This document shows, one piece after another, positions 11,105 to 20,771 of a stretch of 64,000 nucleotides of DNA (its first letter is position 1; the number at the start of each line of letters is the position of its first letter). Below the pieces are notes generated by a model. That model ran no database searches and had not been told where the DNA came from. It saw only the letters and a program-made list of their open reading frames with translations. A program made the position numbers and the translations under genes. Source of the stretch: Amaurobius ferox (Eukaryota; Arthropoda; Arachnida; Araneae; Amaurobiidae); assembly GCA_951213105.1 (NCBI GenBank), contig OX578140.1, positions 119,209,653-119,273,652 of the forward strand. The letters are read 5' to 3'.

Positions 11105-14100
11105 TTAATTTACTCTATTTTTGACAAATACTCCCCACTGCTCATTTCTTTTAATCCAGTGTAGGGCAGTAGAAGAATCCGTCCAGAAATATTCCCTAAC
11201 AGAATCAAATTTCAAACTTCTCTTCACAAAGTCTGCTAGACGTGCACCAATACAACAAGCTAAAAGTTCTAGTCTTGGAATAGAAATGGGTTTTAATGGT
11301 GCAACTCTTGATTTTGCCATGAGTAGCTGCACGGAAATATTAGTATAGGTTTCACATCGCACATATACAACAGCTGCATATGAAATCCCAGATGCATCAC
11401 AAAACACATGTAGACTCAATGTTGAGTTATCATTGATAAAAGCATGTCTAGGAATCCTCACGACATTAAGCATTTGTAGTTCAGCGATCCATTTCAAAAA
11501 GTTATGTGAAACATCTTTCGGTACTTCAGCATCCCAACTCAATTTAGATTTCCAACTATTTTGTAATAACAACTTAGGATACAATGTAATTGGACAAGTG
11601 AAACCTATGGGGTCAAATAGTTTTTGTGCAATAGATAAAATAGTTCTTCTACTGATGGTCCCTTCAGGTTTGCTTATCGCTGCGATGTCACAGAATAATA
11701 CATCTTCTTGTTTGTCCCATAACAATCCCAAGACTGTTGACGGATTAGATTTGACACAAGTATCCGTTATTTCGGTATGTTCCCAGTCTCTTAATTCAAA
11801 TTTTCCTTCCGCCATCACCTCTGTGGATATTTGAACAAATTCTTGCAATTCCACTTCAGAGTCTACAGAACACACCCAATTATCAACATAAAATACTGAT
11901 TTAAGTTTCTGTGTTACCTTATGTTGAGCTGAAGATGAATATTTGTCCAAATGGTGTTGTATCACTGCTCCAAGAAGAAAAGGACTACAGTTTAATCCAA
12001 AGACTACTCTGCAATGTTGAAAAATCTTTATAGCATTCTGGCTTTCACCTTGCCACCAAAGAAATTTTAAAAATTCTTGATCACTTTTAACAACAGATAT
12101 TTGCAAGAAAGCCTTCTTTATGTCCGAAATAACGCCGATTTTTTTCTCTCGAAACTTCAAAAGTATTGTGGGAATCAGTTCCAATAGATTTGGTCCCTTC
12201 GCTAAACATTCATTTAAGGAATAAGATCCTTTCTGTTTACAGGATGCATCAAAGACAGGTCTAACATTAGTCGATGAATTGCACTTAAATACTCCTCGAT
12301 GAGGTAAAAAATGACCACTATTCTCTGAACTTTCTGTGATTATTCCTTCTTGCCACCACTCATGGAAAACAGCATTGTAGCTTTCAAACTTTCCTTCTTT
12401 CATGAGTTTCGATGTTGTGGAATTCAATCTCTTCTCAGCTATTTCTCTGTTAGTTGGTAATTCTCCTTTAGTATGCATCCAAGGAAGACTAACTTGATAT
12501 CTTCCGTCTTCATTAATTCTAACTGTTTTCTTGAAATGATCCGAAACAGCTGTTTCTACTTCGTCTTTGCTTTGATGTTCACATGGTTCAGTGATTCCAA
12601 TAGCTTCTAACTTCCATAAATCAGGAACATTGTTACTATGAATCGAAAGTGAAGTTAAAACCGAACCATAATTGCTATACTTTGAATCCTCTTGCGACTT
12701 TCCCATTACAACCCATCCTAGATGAGTTTGCACAGTGACCAGTCCACACTTTAGCTGATGAACGCGTCCTGTGTAAAGTTGACCAGCGAAATCGGCTCCA
12801 ATAAGTATTTCAATAGGTGGCTGATTGCTTCCTATATCCGTGAGCTGGATTCCCTTTTGTCTCATTTCTTCCAACCATAATCCAGTCTTGAGTCTTGGTA
12901 TTGAACCACATATAACAGGTTGGTCTAACACTTTAATTTCACAGCAATAGTTATTAACTGAACTATTCAAAATTACATTGTAGCACTTGTGATCTCTCCT
13001 AGAGGTGATTCCTCCAAACACGACTTGTGTTAATATATCAGTATTCACAGGATTAAATCCCATCTGCTTTGCAGTACTTTCTAGAATATAAGAACGCTGA
13101 GAACCTGTATCAATCAGTGCCCTAACTTTTCTGTCTTTTCCGTGAGCTTTAAGAACCACAAGCAGTGTTTGCAATAGTACTTCAGAGTGGCCTTGGCTGG
13201 ATAAAGTAATATTCTGATCCCCACCTTCTTTGAACTCTGTAACTAAAGCCCTCTTATTATTGGTTAGTTCAGGACACATAACTACCCAGTGCCTTTTGGA
13301 ACAAATTATACACCGAACATGTGATTTGCACTGTTTAGAACGATGTCCAATCCGTAAACAAGTGAAGCATCCCTTCTTTCTTTTTAAAATATCGTGCTTC
13401 TCTTCTAGAGAAAGTTTTTGAGCTTTGAAGCATTCTTTACTTTCATGAAATTTTCCGCAAAATACACAAATGGACTTTTCACATGAATTTATCCCTAAAA
13501 ATAAATCAGTAGCAGTCGGTAAATTCATACCCGTTTCCTTACAAATTTCCTTTCGACTACTTTTCTCATTTTGCTTAAAACCAGCTTTAGCAAGCGAGAT
13601 ACGCTCTTCACCTTCTACTTCAGTTCTTAGGAACAATAACAGGTTTTTCAACTTATCAATGTAAGTATCACTTTCTTCACCTTTAGCCGCCACCGGATTT
13701 CTTAACCAGACTCGTAGTATTTCTTCCGGTATGCAAGATTCAACAAGGGGAAAAAGCATTGCTGCGTATTTGTCAGAAGTCATACCAATTGATTCAAGAG
13801 ACCTTAAATGCGATTCTAACTTATCATACAATTGAGCTGTATTTGCTTTGGATTTTGAAGACACTGCATTTTTAATCACCAGTCCAAGCAATTCCCTGAC
13901 ATAGAACTCTATGAGTAGCTCTTCCCTTCCAAATCTATTTTTAAGGCTTTCAACAGCTTTTGAATAATTTTCTGCAGTAGGAGGGAAGCTGTCTACTATT
14001 TCTTTTGCTCTTGTGCCAACGATCATAGACTGAATTAAATATTGAAATTTATCTTCTTCTTCCATCAATTTATCTTCATGGATTCTCTTGAATTGACTCC

Positions 14101-14509
14101 AAAATGCTAGCCAATCTTTTATTTCACCCCCAAATTTCACAAATTCAATTTTAGGAAGCTTCAGTTTCGTTTTTTCTTGAACATGGGAAAAACTCGCACT
14201 TCGTTTGGTTGCGGTTTTATTTAAATGCATTTCGACGCCAACCCTAGCAGTAACCATTTTTCCGCGATATTCTTCTATTACCCCATATTCAGTTTCATAT
14301 TCTTCCACTTTTGACTCATCGGCAAGCAAAGCGTTACAGATTTCGTCGTCGATCTCTGCTAAATTCATCATTAATCTGTCCATATTTGCCAAATGTGTTT
14401 GAATAATTTTATCGTCTGGTTCCTCATCAATTAAAGCCGTTGTCAGAATGTTATACGACTTTGTAAAAGACGCTCGAATCGGCTTTCGCTTTCTTATGAG
14501 CAGCTCCAT
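11105..14509 (-). CDS. BEL/Pao gag-pol polyprotein, inverted arm
   Basis: This second 1134-codon copy has the same domain order as the + arm: DUF1759-type Gag, CCHC knuckles, DTGS protease, reverse transcriptase and Pao region. It differs from the + arm at roughly a dozen amino acids (for example L instead of F at residue 4, and YVDNWV where the + arm has YVDNCV) but has no indel relative to it. It ends at the same in-frame TAA. Since the arms differ by about 1 percent at protein level while the outer LTRs look identical, the arm is not a simple recent fold-back of its partner. Confidence 0.93.
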   Translation of the reverse strand: MELLIRKRKPIRASFTKSYNILTTALIDEEPDDKIIQTHLANMDRLMMNLAEIDDEICNALLADESKVEEYETEYGVIEEYRGKMVTARVGVEMHLNKTATKRSASFSHVQEKTKLKLPKIEFVKFGGEIKDWLAFWSQFKRIHEDKLMEEEDKFQYLIQSMIVGTRAKEIVDSFPPTAENYSKAVESLKNRFGREELLIEFYVRELLGLVIKNAVSSKSKANTAQLYDKLESHLRSLESIGMTSDKYAAMLFPLVESCIPEEILRVWLRNPVAAKGEESDTYIDKLKNLLLFLRTEVEGEERISLAKAGFKQNEKSSRKEICKETGMNLPTATDLFLGINSCEKSICVFCGKFHESKECFKAQKLSLEEKHDILKRKKGCFTCLRIGHRSKQCKSHVRCIICSKRHWVVMCPELTNNKRALVTEFKEGGDQNITLSSQGHSEVLLQTLLVVLKAHGKDRKVRALIDTGSQRSYILESTAKQMGFNPVNTDILTQVVFGGITSRRDHKCYNVILNSSVNNYCCEIKVLDQPVICGSIPRLKTGLWLEEMRQKGIQLTDIGSNQPPIEILIGADFAGQLYTGRVHQLKCGLVTVQTHLGWVVMGKSQEDSKYSNYGSVLTSLSIHSNNVPDLWKLEAIGITEPCEHQSKDEVETAVSDHFKKTVRINEDGRYQVSLPWMHTKGELPTNREIAEKRLNSTTSKLMKEGKFESYNAVFHEWWQEGIITESSENSGHFLPHRGVFKCNSSTNVRPVFDASCKQKGSYSLNECLAKGPNLLELIPTILLKFREKKIGVISDIKKAFLQISVVKSDQEFLKFLWWQGESQNAIKIFQHCRVVFGLNCSPFLLGAVIQHHLDKYSSSAQHKVTQKLKSVFYVDNWVCSVDSEVELQEFVQISTEVMAEGKFELRDWEHTEITDTCVKSNPSTVLGLLWDKQEDVLFCDIAAISKPEGTISRRTILSIAQKLFDPIGFTCPITLYPKLLLQNSWKSKLSWDAEVPKDVSHNFLKWIAELQMLNVVRIPRHAFINDNSTLSLHVFCDASGISYAAVVYVRCETYTNISVQLLMAKSRVAPLKPISIPRLELLACCIGARLADFVKRSLKFDSVREYFWTDSSTALHWIKRNEQWGVFVKNRVN

Positions 14510-14688
14510 TATGAAAATGTGACAGCGACAGGCTTAGTTAAAACAAAATTCCAAACGAAACTAACCTTTCTATCTTCACGGTCACGTCCGGGTCACCAAA
14601 TGTCAGAAACGCCCTAGAAATTTACCCAACTTCACACGTTTCAATATGTACAAAAATAATTACAACTGCTTTTCAGGAACCAGAAACT
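14510..14688 (-). repeat. Inverted BEL leader, primer site and partial LTR
   Basis: This is the reverse complement of 5477-5655: untranslated leader, primer site (about 14582-14600) and the last 87-90 bp of the LTR. The LTR piece stops at GAACCAGAAACT (14677-14688). Those 12 bases also occur in the 3' end of pol (about 16125-16138), and from there the sequence continues as + strand pol tail. The junction is therefore at a 12-base microhomology. Confidence 0.88.
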
Positions 14689-14891
14689 GATACTGTAGCT
14701 AGTGAGAAAAGGGTTGTGGACACTTCACCCTCTGTTCAACGAAAGACTGTTGTTACTAGAAGTGGCAGAACAATTAGACTCCCATCTAGGTTTAGATAAA
14801 TGTAGAAAAGTTTAATTTCCATTTAAATGTTAATTTATCTTTAATTTATTGTAAGTTTTGATTATAATGTTTAAATCAAAAGGTGGGAGAA
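14689..14891 (+). pseudogene. BEL pol C-terminal tail and 3' untranslated region, orphan piece
   Basis: This matches 16139-16340, the last codons of pol (ending in RSGRTIRLPSRFR and TAA at about 14797-14799) and the untranslated region to the LTR, including GGTGGGAGA just before LTR2, which probably acts as polypurine tract. It begins at the microhomology junction and so has no start of its own. One base difference from the 16 kb copy is visible in the CCTCTGTTCAACG stretch. Confidence 0.85.
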
Positions 14892-15170
14892 TGTTAAGTA
14901 ACACACATTGATTTCGTTATTCAAGTTTTATATTTAAATTTGCATTTCTTGTGAATTTGTTTATTTTAGTTTTGTAATAATGCTATGGCAACACTCTTGG
15001 GTTTCTGTAGACGTGGTCAGAAAAACGAGCGGTTTTGTTTACGAGTTGACGTTGGCTGTACGAATGTTCAGTTTTGAAGTAAAGTTTCTGGTTCCTGAAA
15101 AGCAGTTGTAATTATTTTTGTACATATTGAAACGTGTGAAGTTGGGTAAATTTCTAGGGCGTTTCTGACA
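14892..15170 (+). repeat. BEL LTR2 (internal LTR)
   Basis: This 279-bp LTR has the same limits as LTR1. It carries GTCAGAAAAACG where LTR1 and LTR3 have GTCAGAGGAACG. It acts as 3' LTR for the orphan pol tail to its left and as 5' LTR for the deletion derivative to its right, followed by its own primer site at 15171. Confidence 0.92.
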
Positions 15171-15261
15171 TTTGGTGACCCGGACGTGACCGTGAAGATA
15201 AAAAGGTTAGTTTGGTTTGGAATTTTGTTTTAACTAAGCCTGTCGCTGTCACATTTTCATA

Positions 15262-16248
15262 ATGGAGCTGCTCATAAGAAAGCGAAAGCCGATTCGCTTT
15301 CGTGTGAAAAGTTGGGTTGTTCTTTATACGTGTGCTGTTTATAGGGCTATTCATTTGGAGCTCATAACATCATTATCTACTAAAGCTTTTCTGCTCAGTT
15401 TCAGACGGTTCATAGCACGTCGTGGAAGACCTAATACCATCTATAGTGATAATGGAAGTAATTTTGTCGGAGCTGATAATCTTCTACAAAAAATTGATTG
15501 GAAAACCATTGAAATAGAAACAGCAGTCAAAAGAATTACTTGGAAGTTCAATCCACCCTCCGCTGCTTGGTGGGGAGGGTTTTGGGAACGTCTTGTGCAG
15601 ATGGTTAAGAGACTGTTGAGACGGGTCTTGGGAACAGCTTCTTTAGACTATGAAGAAATGATGAGCATTCTCTGCGATTGCGAAGCAATAATTAATGCCA
15701 GACCACTGACTTACATTTCCGAAGATCCTGAAAACCTAACTCCTTTGACTCCGGCTATGTTTTTGCAGGACATGCAGACGGTGGGAGTGCCAGACTTGGA
15801 CCTTTTGGACAAAGTGGATCTCACAAAAAGACTGAGATATCAGCAGACATTAAAGGATCAGCTAAGGAAAAGATTTAGAGTAGAGTATCTTGGCCAATTA
15901 GTGCAACATAGGGGAAAAATGAAAATGCTGAATGTCAAAATTGGAGATATAGTTCTCATTGAATGCGAGAATAAGAAAAGAACTTTCTGGCCAATGGCAA
16001 AAATAACTGAAGTTTATCCCGGAAAAGATGGCAGCAACAGAGTTGTGAAATTAAAGACAGCAACGGGGGAACTAATTCGACCAGTTCAGAGAATTTTCCC
16101 TCTTGAAATTGAATGTCCATCCCGAGAACCAGAAACTGATACTGTAGCTAGTGAGAAAAGGGTTGTGGACACTTCACCCTCTGCTCAACGAAAGACTGTT
16201 GTTACTAGAAGTGGCAGAACAATTAGACTCCCATCTAGGTTTAGATAA
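15262..16248 (+). CDS. BEL deletion derivative: gag start fused to integrase and C-terminal tail
   Basis: This open frame of 328 codons starts with the first 12-13 Gag residues (MELLIRKRKPIR) and jumps in frame into the integrase at VKSWVVLY. The rest of Gag, protease and reverse transcriptase is deleted, as is the part of the integrase with the zinc motif and the first catalytic Asp. D63 (YSDNGSNF) and E109 (GGFWERLV) remain, and the DUF5641-like C-terminal domain is complete. A few bases at the fusion (CTTTCG) belong to neither parent. It has LTRs at both sides. It cannot be an active integrase but could be mobilised in trans. The in-frame fusion may be chance. Confidence 0.85.
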   Translation: MELLIRKRKPIRFRVKSWVVLYTCAVYRAIHLELITSLSTKAFLLSFRRFIARRGRPNTIYSDNGSNFVGADNLLQKIDWKTIEIETAVKRITWKFNPPSAAWWGGFWERLVQMVKRLLRRVLGTASLDYEEMMSILCDCEAIINARPLTYISEDPENLTPLTPAMFLQDMQTVGVPDLDLLDKVDLTKRLRYQQTLKDQLRKRFRVEYLGQLVQHRGKMKMLNVKIGDIVLIECENKKRTFWPMAKITEVYPGKDGSNRVVKLKTATGELIRPVQRIFPLEIECPSREPETDTVASEKRVVDTSPSAQRKTVVTRSGRTIRLPSRFR

Positions 16249-16340
16249 ATGTAGAAAAGTTTAATTTCCATTTAAATGTTAATTTATCTTTAATTTATTG
16301 TAAGTTTTGATTATAATGTTTAAATCAAAAGGTGGGAGAA

Positions 16341-16619
16341 TGTTAAGTAACACACATTGATTTCGTTATTCAAGTTTTATATTTAAATTTGCATTTCTTG
16401 TGAATTTGTTTATTTTAGTTTTGTAATAATGCTATGGCAACACTCTTGGGTTTCTGTAGACGTGGTCAGAGGAACGAGCGGTTTTGTTTACGAGTTGACG
16501 TTGGCTGTACGAATGTTCAGTTTTGAAGTAAAGTTTCTGGTTCCTGAAAAGCAGTTGTAATTATTTTTGTACATATTGAAACGTGTGAAGTTGGGTAAAT
16601 TTCTAGGGCGTTTCTGACA
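16341..16619 (+). repeat. BEL LTR3 (outer 3' LTR)
   Basis: This 279-bp LTR follows the GGTGGGAGA purine stretch. It matches LTR1 without a difference I could see. It is followed by AGCAT (16620-16624), which repeats the five bases before LTR1. Confidence 0.92.
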
Positions 16620-16640
16620 AGCATCTCTGTGAAAGCTATG

Positions 16641-16926
16641 TTGTTGTTGAAACCCAGACCGTCCGACCTACCAGAAAGGTGTAAGGTAACTGTTTGGACG
16701 GTCGGGAAGTGTCACCCAATTTAGACCGGAACCCAGTGGGGGAGGCATCCACAGGGACCGTACCCTCCTTCCCCTACCACCAACCTCTCGGAAGGACTTT
16801 CGTACCCACATGTTTAACGTGATCATACTCCGCATGAACACGGCGGCAGTTTTGGCAGTGGCTGGAATCGAACCCGGGCCTACCGAGTGTAACTCCAGTG
16901 CGCTAACCAATGGGCTACCGCGCCCC
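16641..16926 (-). repeat. tRNA-derived SINE
   Basis: On the minus strand it starts GGGGCGCGGTAGCCC and shows an A-box-like TAGCCCATTGGTTAGCGCA and a B-box GGGTTCGATTCC within the first 65 bases, as in a tRNA gene. A non-tRNA body follows and a CAA-type tail (CAACAACAA at 16641-16649). The tRNA-like head lacks a complete cloverleaf, so it is a SINE promoter and not a tRNA gene. Imperfect flanking similarity (GTGAAAGCTATGT against GAGAAATCTATGT) may be a decayed target duplication. Being adjacent to the BEL right end, it was there before or inserted independently. Confidence 0.75.
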
Positions 16927-17582
16927 TGATGAGAAATCTATGTGGAAAATATTTTCATATTTAAACAAAATATACCAAGGATAGTATACATATGTTGTTT
17001 TTCGCAACACTGCCACAAAATAGATCATTTCATTAATAACACATTTGAAATAGTTTTTTTTTTTTTTTGTATATAGCATGAAATAATTATCAAAATTTTA
17101 GTTGATGTACACAGATTGTAAAAGTGGAACAAAAATAATCATTGGAAATCTCTTTCCTGGCAAGCTTCTGAGTGCAAATTTTGCAATTGCAGAAAAATAA
17201 ATTTTCCAGAGGAAAGAATAGGAAAACTCCGATCTCAAAATTTGTGACATTTTCAGGACAATTTTGGCCGATTTTGTGATTTTCCAAACCTATAAACATC
17301 CTACCAAAATATTAAGGTTTTTTTGTAGTGGAATTGGGAAAAGTAGAGACTTTTGATTTCTGGGTGAAAAATCAGTTTCCGATCGGAAGAATGCTTGAAA
17401 ATCGGAAGGATTGGCAACTATGTATTAACCAGCAGAAAATTAGGCAAGAAGCATAATATTAGTGGCAAATCTTACAATGCTTGATTGCTATGATCAAAGT
17501 TCTTGGCATGCAAAACTTAATATTCCTCTGTAAAAATAAAAACAATACTAACAATGGACATTTTAAAAATTTTATAGAATAA
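16927..17582. other. AT-rich non-coding stretch
   Basis: I see no gene or clear element. There is a T run near 17057-17068. Minus-strand open reading at 17090-17299 gives a 69-residue Phe/Cys-rich peptide without recognisable domains, and I do not regard it as a gene. Confidence 0.4.
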
Positions 17583-17584
17583 TA

Positions 17585-19290
17585 GGGTCAGGTGGGGTAA
17601 AATAGGTAACTTTAAAAAATAAGAAAATATATATAAATTAATCTTTTCTATTATTGTTTTGTCAGTTTTAGATATTTTAGGTATGAGTCATTATATTCAA
17701 TGCAGAATAAAGTAATTGCTTATGTACTGTTAGGCTTGGTAGCCATTTTGAAGTTTCTTGTTGTGGTAGCTTAGTTGTATTGGTGAGAAAAACTTTGAAT
17801 TTAAAGTAAATTAGAGGTAAGTTTTAGAAAACTTTTATATCATATTGCATAAAACACTTATTCATGATAAATTTCCTACATTTTTGTTACAGAATAATGA
17901 TAAATTAATATTTTGGAGCAAAAAAACCCATGTGGGATAAAATAGTTATACAGTCAGGCTTTACAAAAAAGAAAATAGTTAACTTTCTTAACTTTTGGAT
18001 CATTGCAGTGAAGGGTATTTATTTACAAATGTATTACACATTAGTGCTTTATTAACTCAAAAATTGGTATAGAGAACGTCGTATGCATAATGTCGATAAA
18101 GCTGTTTTCCCCATACTGTTAACGAAGTTGTTTGAAAAATGCTCAGAGGAAAATACTGTTAGTGGCATATTTCCTTCAAACAAGGATGTCATTAACCGGA
18201 AAATGCTAAAATATATAAAAGGCATGAATGTAGAGTCAACTTTAACAACTATGGTTGATGAACCAGTGGAATCAACTTTAACAATAACAATCGATCCATG
18301 AACCTGTGGCATCAACTTCAAAGACAACCATTGATAAACCTGTGGCCTTCTTTAGTTCAGCAGAGACAGATGAATCAAGTATAGGTTTCCCTTTTAAACA
18401 TATACAAGTAGTGATTATAAACACATTATCACCTGTATAGTCTACTCCTGTTAAAAATGCTCTCAGAAATACTTCGAGAAAAAGGACCTGCAAGCAAATG
18501 AAATCTGGTGAAGTCTTAACCCCTAATCAATTGATATAGAGAAAATCAACAGAGATATCAAAAAGGTAAAAACATTTGTTGTACAAGCCAAGAAAAAGCT
18601 ATCAAAACAAAGTGCCGCCTTAAAAGAGCGAAATTTGTCTAGAGAGAGTTCGATTAACAGTAATGAACAAATCTTCAAAATTGAACAATGGGTTGAAGTA
18701 GCATTCCTTGGGAAAATAACGAGCCAGTTGTTCTATGGAATAATTATATCTCAACATGATGAAGAATTTCTCACCATGATGAGGAATATATAGTCAAATT
18801 CGCAAAAAAAAGTGGAAGTTCCTATTTTATATTTCCAGAGAAAGACAATACATCTGCAACTGATGCATCGCAGATAATAAAAGTTCTTCCTCATCCAATA
18901 ATGGACCACGGAAAACACTATTTTTTTTCCTAGATATGTTGCGAAAGCATTGCAAACACTTTAAAATATTCTTTCCTCATCTTACTATACAAATATTTGT
19001 ATAATTAAAGTGCATTATAAACTAAAATCAGGTATACTTATTTTAACCCATGCATTATCTATTTTACCCCACAGCACGGGGTAAAATAGTTAATAGACAG
19101 CATGTTTTAAAATTGTATTATCAATACCAATTTGCATTTTTTTTACTGAAATTACTGTTGAAATGTTATAAGAAAAACTCATTTGTACATCCTATATAAT
19201 TTTCTTGTCAAAGAAAACAATCTATTTTAAACTAACTATGTGCAAATGAACAACCTGCTGTTTTTATAACTATTTTACCACACCTGACCC
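17585..19290 (+). mobile_element. pogo-like Tc1/mariner transposon relic
   Basis: It has inverted termini GGGTCAGGTGGGGTAAAATAG at the left and, read inwards, GGGTCAGGTGTGGTAAAATAG at the right. TA flanks it on both sides (17583-17584 and 19291-19292), the target duplication of the Tc1/mariner superfamily. GGGGTAAAATAG motifs recur internally (near 17933, 19078), probably as subterminal binding repeats. It is 1706 bp long and contains only decayed C-terminal transposase coding sequence. Confidence 0.82.
18083..18935 (+). pseudogene. pogo-like (DDE_1) transposase C-terminal remnant
   Basis: The frame at 18083-18301 reads VFPILLTKLFEKCSEENTV followed by SGIFPSNKDVI. This resembles the segment after the catalytic domain of pogo/Jerky-type transposases, where a 'L..AGFRA.GIYPFNP' block is usual. 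Near 18785-18935 another frame contains EYIVKFAKKSGSSYFIFPEK, similar to the C-terminal 'Y.V.FLRK....FVFP' motif of the same group. The pieces are in different frames with stops between, and the DDE core was not found. Confidence 0.55.
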
Positions 19291-19829
19291 TAACTAGCCA
19301 TTTTAAATCCTATCATGAATGAACATAATCAGGGATCATAGCAGATTTTCTAAAAATTTTAGGTAGGAATTTAAGGAATTTTTTTCAAAATTTTAGGAAA
19401 ATTTTAAGAGCTAATTTTTATTATTTCTATTATTAGTTAAGTTTAATTACCGTTCTTTTCATTAATTAAAGGTGAATTGATACAAAAAACAAACATCATT
19501 GAAAGAAAAGGGTAATCTTTTGAATATTTTTCCAATTTAATTTCTCATTTTAATGCCCTGTAGACTTGAAAAGTCAAATTATCACTTAGTATCCAGTGGC
19601 TACTTTATCACAGGTATTTTTTGTGTAAATATATACATACATACACATTATATATATGTATGTTAGAAAAATGTTAGTTTAGTTTTCAAGCAACTTTATA
19701 TAAACAGAAAAAGAAAATCTTAATATAATTAACAAAAAAAGAATCCAAAAAGCTCAAAATCACATTTAAAATGTTTAAAGAATTGTAAAATAAAATACGG
19801 CCATAAGAAAAATCTAGCTGGAAAGTTAG

Positions 19830-20165
19830 TAGTTATTGCATGTAACGTACAAGCAATGCATGCACCCGCGCAGCGGGCGGACTTAAAGCAAATAATGCTA
19901 ATAAAAGCCAATTTATTTTGGGAAAAGTGTTTATTTGTTAGCCTTGAACCCTCGTAATGGGCTGGAATGCGATTGACAGCTATTTCAAATCTATGCAGAT
20001 TGCATGTACCCGCGCAGCGTGTATATCGTTATTACATGAAGTAGAATTGTCGTTATTGCATATATCGTACGTGGATTGCATGCACCAGCTAATAAAAGAC
20101 GATTCATTTTATACGCAGCAGCTGTATCATTACCCGTGTGCCCGCATTGCGGTCGGAAATGCGAT
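19830..20165 (+). repeat. Two diverged ~220-bp units at the left of the satellite array
   Basis: The two units start near 19831 and 20052. Both contain TTATTGCATRTA(A)CGTAC, a GGATTGCATGCACC-like block, GCTAATAAAAG and an ending GCGATTGACAGCTA that also occurs in the 63-bp monomers that follow. They look like a composite ancestor or neighbour of the array. The matching part of copy 2 is 47788-48145 and is interrupted at its left edge by a solo LTR. Confidence 0.6.
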
Positions 20166-20398
20166 TGACAGCTACTTAATGAGTTAGCCATAAATTCCGT
20201 GCGTAGCTGAGGTTTGTGATCGACAGTAACTTCATAAACTGCATCATTAGCCGTGAATTGCACATGTTGCTACATCGTTAGCCATAACTTGCATGCGTAG
20301 GTGAGATATACGATTGACAGCTACTTCATGAACTGAACCGTTAGCCATAACTTGTGCGCGTAACGGAAACGTGCAATCAACAGCCACTTGATGAACTA
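20166..20398 (+). repeat. 63-bp satellite array, copy 1, segment 1
   Basis: Monomers follow the pattern TTAGCCATAACTTGCG, CGTAGCTGAGGTGTGCGAT, GACAGCTACTTCATGAACTG. Identity between neighbours is moderate. The segment ends with AACTA (20394-20398), the target duplication of the following LTR. Confidence 0.8.
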
Positions 20399-20771
20399 TG
20401 ATAAAAAAACTTTGGTTGTAAACAAAGCACGTATGTGAATCGGTCAATGTACGGTCTAAAATCCAAAAGATACTTCGTTATGATTGGCTAATCGTTTTCA
20501 ATAGCTTGTTAAGAAGTTTCACCCCCCATGGTCTGTGGTCCTGCAAATTGAGACGTCAACTTCTGGTTTATGCTAATTTCTACTTCAACTGATTAGAGAT
20601 TAGCATACTCTGGAAGGAAAACATTAACTACGACTTCAATGATACTGAGCTATTTAAGCTAGTGCTTGTATCAGTTGATTGTCTATCTTCTCTCTCTATC
20701 TTGCTTCTGATGGAAACTTGGTTTTGTTTACGTCGCGATTCTCGTTTCGCGGGAGTTGACGTCATTATTAA

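Larger units (their letters stand above)
5286..16619 (+). mobile_element. BEL/Pao LTR-retrotransposon complex with internal inverted copy
   Basis: The complex starts with a 279-bp LTR (5286-5564) and ends with an LTR that looks identical by eye (16341-16619). AGCAT flanks it at 5281-5285 and 16620-16624. Order inside: LTR1, primer site, gag-pol up to the integrase (to 9727), then the same gag-pol inverted from 14509 down to 9728, inverted leader and an 87-90 bp LTR piece (to ~14688), a + strand pol tail, LTR2 (14892-15170), a gag start fused to the integrase (15262-16248), and LTR3. Matching positions in the inverted arms add up to 20165 at every point checked, so the arms are colinear without indels. 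Confidence 0.9.

Noticed and set aside
5286..16619. Palindrome explained purely as a sequencing or assembly artefact
   Set aside because: Artefactual palindromes have identical arms; here the arms differ at about a dozen amino acids and each outer junction is flanked by AGCAT. An artefact cannot be fully excluded without reads.
16860..16926. A tRNA gene on the minus strand
   Set aside because: A- and B-box motifs are present, but the arms do not pair into a complete cloverleaf and a non-tRNA body and CAA-type tail follow. A tRNA-derived SINE explains all of it.
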